A DNA stretch of 64,000 bases from JAUIIK01 sp963745675 (GTDB lineage: Bacteria; Chloroflexota; Chloroflexia; Thermomicrobiales; CFX8). How positions within the stretch are numbered: the stretch's first letter is position 1; every line of letters begins with the position of its first letter. Location: assembly GCA_963745675.1 (NCBI GenBank), contig CAVUYM010000023.1, positions 186,001-250,000 of the forward strand. The letters are read 5' to 3'. Both the position numbers and the translations under genes were made by a program. Shown here in pieces: positions 58,777 to 64,000 of the stretch. The notes under the pieces are model-generated. The model worked only from the letters and a program-made list of their open reading frames with translations. It searched no databases and was not told where the DNA came from.

Positions 58777-59727
58777 ATGAAGCGGATAATTCTCGCAGAT
58801 ACGATGGGATTCTGTTGGGGTGTGCGTCGCACCCTCGACATCGTTGGCGATTCGCATGCCGATGTCGAGCCGATAGCGATGATCGGCGATGTGATTCACA
58901 ACCCGCAGGTCGTCAGGGAGCTCGAAGATCGCGGCGTTACGTCGGTTCCCAGCATCGGCGAAGCGCTGGCGCGCGGATATACCCGTATCGGTACGACTGC
59001 ACACGGCGCTGGTCCAGAACGAGGGAGCGAGGCCGTCGCAAGTGGACTGGAGCTCATTGATACGACATGCCCGCTTGTTACCCGTGTGCAGCGTTTGGCC
59101 GAGAAACTGGTCCGCCAGGGATATTTCCTCGTCATCTACGGTGATCAATCGCACCCGGAAGCGCAGGGGATCTTTGGCTGGGCGGATACGAAACGAGCGC
59201 TGATAACGATGAAGCTCGATGAATTACCCTGGTCGACGACACGCTCTCCGGATGCGGATCCATCGAATGCACCGCCTCGAAAAGTGGCGATCCTGTCTCA
59301 GACGACTAAGAATCCAGATGGATTTGTCGAGTTTTCACACGGAGTACTCGACCTCGTCGCGCCATTCGGGGGCGAAGTGCGCGTCTGCAACACGATCTGC
59401 GAACCGACGGTTCGGCGCCAGGAAGCGATGCGTGAACTTGCCAGTAAGGTTGAGGCTATCATCGTCGTCGGCGGGCGAAAGAGTTCCAATACGTCTCGCC
59501 TCGCGGAGGTAGGTCGAAGTCTCGGCACGCCAAGTTTTCACGTTGAGTGCCCGGAGGAGATATCCGATAGTTGGCTGGACGATGTCGAGAACGTCGGCAT
59601 TACTGCGGGTGCATCTACTCCGGATACTGCAATCTTTTCCGTTATCAACGCGCTCGAGGATCGTGGCTACGTCTGGAGCGGTTCCGAGGAACAGGTGATC
59701 AGCGCGCACAGCGTGCCGTCGTTCTGA
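58777..59727 (+). CDS. ispH: 4-hydroxy-3-methylbut-2-enyl diphosphate reductase IspH
   Basis: Last enzyme of the MEP pathway, making IPP and DMAPP with an iron-sulfur cluster. The three cluster Cys are in MGFCWGVRR, DTTCPLVT and CNTICEPTVRRQEA. IGDVIHNPQVV, YGDQSHPEAQGI, LSQTTKNPD and ITAGASTPD complete the pattern. 316 residues, normal. The start is ATG 58777. Adjacent to the carotenoid operon, it supplies its building blocks; with ispE it shows that this organism uses the MEP route. Confidence 0.95.
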   Translation: MKRIILADTMGFCWGVRRTLDIVGDSHADVEPIAMIGDVIHNPQVVRELEDRGVTSVPSIGEALARGYTRIGTTAHGAGPERGSEAVASGLELIDTTCPLVTRVQRLAEKLVRQGYFLVIYGDQSHPEAQGIFGWADTKRALITMKLDELPWSTTRSPDADPSNAPPRKVAILSQTTKNPDGFVEFSHGVLDLVAPFGGEVRVCNTICEPTVRRQEAMRELASKVEAIIVVGGRKSSNTSRLAEVGRSLGTPSFHVECPEEISDSWLDDVENVGITAGASTPDTAIFSVINALEDRGYVWSGSEEQVISAHSVPSF

Positions 59728-60137
59728 TAGGCGAAGTTAGAACACATCGTCACTGTTGCAACGTCGATATGCCGATGGTAGTGGTGCAATTAGTGCGGGG
59801 AAGGCGAGCCAATTTGGCTCGTTCCGCGCCCATTGGATCGAGTTCCGTTTTTGCCTGTTCCATGCGGGATCTTGTGTAACATTGAAAGCGTTCGTACACT
59901 TCTAGTCTATTCGTGTGTGCGAAATCTGTGAGAATGGTGGGCCGATAGTCGATTGTGATGTGAATAGGGCATGTCGACTACGCCACCGGGCAGCAAACTA
60001 TGTGAAGCACAAGCGTTGCTTGGTACTGTCAAGTCTGGCAACGCGCTGCATTACCGTCCGACGATCCGGACATGTAAATGGCGGGAACTACGCACTCTTT
60101 TCGCTCAAGAGAATCCAATTAGCTTGCTTCCCTTTGG
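59728..60137. other. Intergenic region before integrase debris
   Basis: I see no supported gene, RNA or clear repeat in these 410 bases. Short open frames lack ribosome sites and similarity. It separates the conserved block ending with ispH from a stretch of mobile-element remains. Confidence 0.5.
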
Positions 60138-60690
60138 CGATTGACACTCGTGACCGTCATGCGTCGAGGCGGACAGCTTGCGCTCCGGTGGGCAGACGTC
60201 GACTTCGACGGTGGTGTTGTTCAGGTCCGTAACAACCCCAGCCGTGGCTCCGACGGTGTCGTCATCGCGGAGCTAAAGAGCGAATGCAGGCCGTCGCAAT
60301 ATCGACGAGGACAAAATGACCATCGAGACCTTGCGGGCACACCGCCGCGGCAATAGCGAAAGGCGATTGTCAGTTGGAAAGGCTTGGCATAATGATGACT
60401 TCGTCTTCGACCGTGGTGACGGATGGTATGACCATCCGGACATCGTCAGCCGTGGCTTCCCATTGTTGTGTGAAGTTGCAAGTGTTCCGCGAATTCGCTT
60501 CCACGATTTCCGGCAGCACAGCTGGCAATTCTGATGCTGTATGCCGGAAAGTATCCCAAGCTCCCTAGTGAGCGTCTGGGACGTGTCGATATCGGCATGA
60601 CGCTCGGACTCTATGAGCACGTGCCGAGCCGGCATGGGCAAAGATGCCGTCGATCGGCTCGCGCGCTTGCTAGAGGGAGCTGAGCTAGCG
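60138..60690 (+). pseudogene. Remnant of a tyrosine recombinase (phage integrase)
   Basis: Only the catalytic part remains and it changes frame several times. RRGGQLALRWADVDFDGGVVQVRN corresponds to the region around the first catalytic Arg, which reads Arg-Gly-Gly-Gln-Leu here. Then come MTIETLRAHRRGNSERRL and NDDFVFDRGDGW, the box IRFHDFRQHS (family H-D-x-R-H-T), and VDIGMTLGLYEHVP with the nucleophile Tyr. The N-terminal core-binding domain is not found. With jumps near 60280, 60350, 60515 and 60640, it cannot make an enzyme as sequenced. Loss of the front half shows real decay, not only sequencing error. Confidence 0.75.
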
Positions 60691-61307
60691 ATGCCCGCAT
60701 TTGATCTGCCGACGTCATCCTGGCGACCATCCTCGCGATCCTAGTCGCATTCGTGGTCCATAGGCTGACACGAACGAAACGTGTACTCAAGTGGACCTCA
60801 GTCGCGCGTGTACTTGTCGCCGAGGCAGGGAGCAAGCCAAATCTCGCTGGTCGCCTCTTGGTTCAGTTTGACAATGAAGTGGTGCGCAATCTCTCGGCTG
60901 CGACTATTCGGATTGCCAATGCCGGCAACCAAACAATTCACGACAGCGACCTGAACACGGGAATGCAGCATCAACTAAGGATCACTGTCGACGGTGGGAA
61001 TTCGATTCTGAGTTCCACGATTCGAGAAGTCTCGAACAAAGCAAGTGCGCCAACGGTGGTCGCGTCGCCTCTCGACGGCGCGGCCATGGTGTCGTTCCGG
61101 TACCTGGACCCTGGTGATTCGTTCTTGGTGGACGCGATCTACACGGATGGGAGCGGTTCGGGACCGAAGCTCTTGGGAACGGTCCGAGGGACTCGTGTCG
61201 AGGCAACCGGCAGTCGCAATGAACGTACAGAGCGTTGGCTCGACAGGGTGTACATGATTTTGGGTTCGATCCTGGAGTGTTGGATTACTAGACTCGCTGA
61301 CGGTTGA
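60691..61307 (+). CDS. Hypothetical membrane-anchored protein, frameshift near the start
   Basis: The reading frame from GTG 60753 continues upstream as ADVILATILAILVAFVVHRL, a membrane helix, with no start of its own. One missing G near 60707 would connect it to ATG 60691 (MPAFDL). After the helix, about 150 residues contain VQFDNEVVRNLSAATIRIANAGNQTI, LRITVDGGNSILSSTI, and YLDPGDSFLVDAIYTDG. This is a beta-rich pattern seen in small membrane-anchored proteins of unknown function. I do not recognise a family. A second hydrophobic stretch near the end (VYMILGSILECWI) is weak. Confidence 0.5.
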
Positions 61308-61499
61308 CTGGACCGATGGACAGGTTATTTCAGGAGCTGCGATGCAGCTTTGCAATTCTCTGATTGCCTTTTTTGAACGATGGTCCCGTCGTGGGTGGTG
61401 ATTGGGAGTTTGATCAGAGACGTTCGTGAGAAAACGGTGAAGAAGACGGTTTGCGCCAGCGAACTTTCCTGATTCTTCTGGGGTAAAACAGAAATAGGG

Positions 61500-61578
61500 T
61501 GCGGAAACCGGGATTCGAACCCGGGACGGGGTTTCACCCCAGCGGTTTTTAAGACCGGTTAGCCATTCCCAGTTTCCC
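61500..61578 (-). tRNA. Damaged tRNA-Leu-like gene (anticodon TAA)
   Basis: The 3' side is clean: anticodon loop CTTAAAA (anticodon TAA), a long variable arm (CTGGGGTGAAACCCCGT), T-arm CCGGGTTCGAATCCCGG and acceptor strand GTTTCCG with discriminator A. The 5' side is shortened: GGAAACTGG and GAATGGC are recognisable, but the D-arm is about six to eight bases short and the first acceptor pair does not form. It is therefore a decayed or misread tRNA-Leu, and a plausible integration site because an integrase gene begins 70 bases away. Confidence 0.55.
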
Positions 61579-61649
61579 GATATCTACGCGGAAAATGAGT
61601 GAATCTTGTGTAGCAACTGTAGCAACCGAGCCGTGGAAGGACACTTTCC

Positions 61650-62757
61650 ATGGTTCGCAAGCGATCGAATGGTGCCGGTAGCGTCTATCAGCGCAAGGAC
61701 GGGAAATGGGTCGCGTCCTTAGCCCGTGATGGTCGGCGGGTCGTGCGTTATGCCTCGACTCAACGCGCGGCACACCAACGCCTTGCCGAGATGCTTGTCG
61801 AGCTCGACGGTAGGGAATCTTCGTCGCTCAGCGCGCCGGAAGTAACGCTCGAAATGTGGGTGCAGCAGTGGATGCGGATAACGGCACCTCGCCTTCGACC
61901 ATCGACCGTTCGCAGCTACGAGCAGGTGCTGGACATGGTCTGTGACGAGATTGGTCATCTCCCGCTCGTGGAAGTGTCCCCGCTGAATGTCACCGAAGCG
62001 CTCGCGTCACTGCACGAAGCCGGGCGCGGCCAGCGAAGGATACAGATGGCCTATACCGTCCTCAAGACATGCCTTAGAGAAGCGGTCAACCTCGATCTTC
62101 TTTCAGGCAATCCGCTCAACCGAGTTAGAAAGCCAACGCGTCAGCCGAAGGAGCGCGTCTACTGGAACTTGCACGAGGTCAACCGCTTTGTGTCCACCGC
62201 GCTGAACTCTCATCGTAAGTGGGCACCGCTTTTCGTGCTACTGGTGACCACCGGCTTGCGCGTATCCGAGGCTCTCGGTCTGGAGTGGGAGGACGTCGAC
62301 TGGCGGCAGGAAACGATCGCCGTGCGGCGGGCTGTCGTCTGGTCGGGCAAGACGCGCCACGTCCTGCCACCGAAGACGAAGGCCGGTCAACGGAAGGTAA
62401 GTCTGCCCCGACCAGCCATGACGGCACTGGAGAGGCTCAGCAGTATTGACCGGAACTTCAGGGCCGATATGCCGGACGTCTTCGGGAGCGATGCTCCGTC
62501 AAAACTACTGCCGTGAGGTTCTCGATGCGCTCTGCACCGAAGCCGGCGTGCCACGGATCAGTGTCCCACGGCCTTCGGCATGTCGCGGCGATGCTCGCCT
62601 TTGAAGCGGTCGACGACATCTACCTCGTCCAAGAGCGGGTGGGGCACAGTCACTGTCGGTGTCACGCTCGCGGTCTATCGGCTATCCGGCGCGGGACGAG
62701 TCGATCGTCGCCCCCGAGATCGATCGACTGCTTGAGTCGCCAGATGATGCGCGCTAA
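61650..62757 (+). CDS. Tyrosine recombinase/integrase, frame broken at the C-terminus
   Basis: Site-specific recombinase. MVRKRSNGAGSVYQRKDGKWVASL is an AP2-like N-terminal arm-binding domain. Residues 65-150 form the SAM-like core-binding domain (TLEMWVQQWMRIT, LNVTEALASLHEAG). The catalytic domain shows TTGLRVSEALGLEWEDVD (first Arg), KTKAGQRKVSLP (Lys), and, in shifted frame, HGLRHVAAMLA (His-x-x-Arg), VQERVGHS and VTLAVY with the catalytic Tyr. Frame jumps lie near 62505 and 62660; the end is TAA 62757 after PEIDRLLESPDD. The start is ATG 61650. It is next to the damaged tRNA-Leu, which fits an integrated element. Confidence 0.82.
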
Positions 62758-63293
62758 CCAACGGGCGAGGGTGTGTCAGGCTCATCGAGCACAAGAATGC
62801 GAGTCGCGCGTTGCTCGTCTAGTGCGTGACTACCCGAATTGGTGTGGGCCTGTGATGCTCACATCTGCTGCGCTGATGCCGCTGTAACGTGGATTGTCAA
62901 ACGCTGAATGTAGATACACCTGCCACGTGATAGCGAGGTGCCTCCAATCGAAACCGTCAAGCCCTCCCACCGCGTGCCGGACCTACCTGATAGCCAAATG
63001 GGCAAACTGGCGCTCATCTTCTCTGCCGTAGCCCACGCCTTGTTGCTGCTGGACACCGGGCGGTGTCGCCTGACGGGCTCGCAGATTGGTTCCGAGTCTG
63101 ACTGATACTGACGTACACCCGTGCCGATAACGCGTCGCTCCGTTCGATTCGAGCGTGCGCTTGATCTGGCCGGTTGCTGCTGACGGCTGGGCCGCTTACG
63201 CGATCAGGTTTCGTGATGAGCGCTCGAATTACCTTTGTTTCACGACGCGGGTTATCCTCAACATCACGCGGGCGATATTGGATGAAGTGGAGT
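62758..63293. other. Non-coding or unrecognised stretch
   Basis: No reading frame here shows a family motif or a good start. Several short overlapping frames on both strands are typical of non-coding or badly degraded sequence. No tRNA, repeat or terminator is obvious. Confidence 0.45.
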
Positions 63294-64000
63294 TTAGCGG
63301 TTCTCACAACCAACACCATCATGATCTCTGTCGAACCCGTGTGGGTCTGGCGGCAGGACTTGGAATCGCCGAAATTCGATGTCGCCAAAATTGAGGTTGG
63401 GCGGAGGTGGCGGGATGCAAACGTCGGGATACGCGGGTTCGCAATTCCTGTTGGAGGGTTGACTCGTTAGCAGAGGATTCGACGTTTGAATGCGGTGAGA
63501 CACCGAGCCCGCCGCATGCGCCCCAGAGCCCGGCGTTCGCTTCTCGTGCCTCCCGCTGCCGTTGCAAGAACAGGTGCTGATACCTCACATCCGGTGGATA
63601 GGTGCTGACCTGCGCGTAGCCCTCTTGCACCAAAAGCTCGTTCAGCATCCGATACGAGCCGTTGTCAAAGAGCCAGACGTAGCGCAGCAGCCTGCCGTAG
63701 CGGTCAGTTTCGCTTACGTCTTGTTCAAGATAAACCTGCTGCGGAACCTTCGCTTTGGTAAACGCGCTCGCCTCGGGGCCATAACAGCCAACCGGCTCGT
63801 TAGGGTCCTTGGTTTCGGGCGTGTCGATGCTGATTAACCTGACCGTCTCGCGACGTCCGTTGATAACAACCTTCAGCGTATCGCCATCCACGACCTCGAC
63901 GACCTGCGCAGCAACACCGGGTGCCGCGGACGGATTGATCGATGCAACGGTTGACGACGCCAGTTGGGGCGAGCGTGGGGTTGGTGTTGGTGGCGACGGC
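63294..64000 (-). CDS. Thermonuclease (SNase)-Excalibur domain protein, partial, one frameshift
   Basis: The 5' end lies beyond the window. The visible part begins with a Pro/Thr/Ser-rich stalk (SPPTPTPRSP), then an SNase domain: VVEVVDGDTLKVV (metal and substrate strand), VRLISIDTPETKDP, VGCYGPEASAF, ETDRYGRLLRYVW (catalytic Arg and Glu region) and LNELLVQEGYAQVSTYPPD. The frame changes near 63465 and an Excalibur calcium-binding domain follows: CEPAYPDVCIPPPPP, GDIEFRRFQVLPPDPHGFDRDHDG and GCE. The family has Cys before G-D-I; here it is Phe. It is expected to be secreted or surface-held and to cut nucleic acids. Confidence 0.85.

Noticed and set aside
61500..61578. tRNA-Sec candidate, considered because of the selenocysteine SelD
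   Set aside because: The anticodon loop reads CTTAAAA (anticodon TAA), not TCA, and the long variable arm fits leucine.

Overview
This 64 kb window looks like chromosomal DNA from a Chloroflexota bacterium, probably Thermomicrobia-like. That placement is inferred from the combination of genes, not from a marker: cyanophycin genes, Flp-type pilins, a PASTA-domain protein kinase, a FixABC-type electron-transfer module, a carotenoid glycoside cluster, a CIRCE-controlled groESL operon, and lamin-tail and Excalibur-domain proteins. There is no rRNA and no CRISPR array. Two clean tRNAs (Arg-TCT, Gln-TTG) and one damaged tRNA-Leu are present.

Many genes are read only by changing frame once or several times: moeA, moaX, an S9 and an M20 peptidase, both amidohydrolases, glmU, thiolase, etfB, etfA, fixC, a PHP/AlbA gene, ispE, ksgA, nif3, ggt, cphA, an integrase and a nuclease. 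The shifted frames rejoin into full-length, well-conserved proteins. In the MoaD part two single-base run-length errors cancel each other. I therefore read most breaks as uncorrected long-read indels, give each gene as one feature with its break points, and reserve 'pseudogene' for an integrase remnant.

Layout. 0-6.2 kb: molybdenum cofactor genes (moeA; a MoaD-MoaE fusion) around two peptidases. 6.4-13.1 kb: tRNA-Arg, a UPF0173 hydrolase, an amidohydrolase, a membrane lamin-tail protein, a deacetylase, a creatininase-family enzyme and a cystathionine-gamma-synthase-like enzyme. 13.2-17.3 kb: a metal-site-less ADP-ribosylglycohydrolase relative, a HAD phosphatase, a phosphoribosyltransferase, dnaJ and a methyltransferase. 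17.4-19.4 kb: two short Flp pilins (17545-17700, 17791-17967) beside a DegS-like protein that has lost its phospho-acceptor His and ATP-site residues. 19.6-23.9 kb: tRNA-Gln, glmU, prs, a CBS/CorC membrane protein, birA. 24.0-30.4 kb: acyl-CoA dehydrogenase, thiolase, enoyl-CoA hydratase, EtfB, EtfA and FixC, a fatty-acid oxidation unit that passes electrons to quinone. 30.4-36.2 kb: a PHP/AlbA protein, a CvpA-like zinc-ribbon protein, a degenerate metallo-beta-lactamase-like protein and the PASTA kinase. 36.3-39.1 kb: ispE-ksgA-selD on the minus strand; selD has an in-frame TGA at the known selenocysteine position. 39.2-42.2 kb: nif3 and groESL. 42.3-45.6 kb: gamma-glutamyltransferase and a second amidohydrolase. 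45.7-51.0 kb: a cyanophycin cluster in which cphB and cphA are preceded by a CphA-like Mur ligase with no ATP-grasp domain. 51.3-52.9 kb: a GH13 glucosidase. 53.4-59.7 kb: crtB, a glycosyltransferase, a CruF-acyltransferase fusion, crtI and ispH. From 59.7 kb onward: integrase debris, a damaged tRNA-Leu, a second integrase and a nuclease running off the end, which looks like the edge of a mobile island.

The strongest unusual points are the selenocysteine SelD, the ATP-grasp-less CphA relative, the CruF-acyltransferase fusion, and a run of three predicted pseudoenzymes (DegS-like, ADP-ribosylglycohydrolase-like, metallo-beta-lactamase-like).
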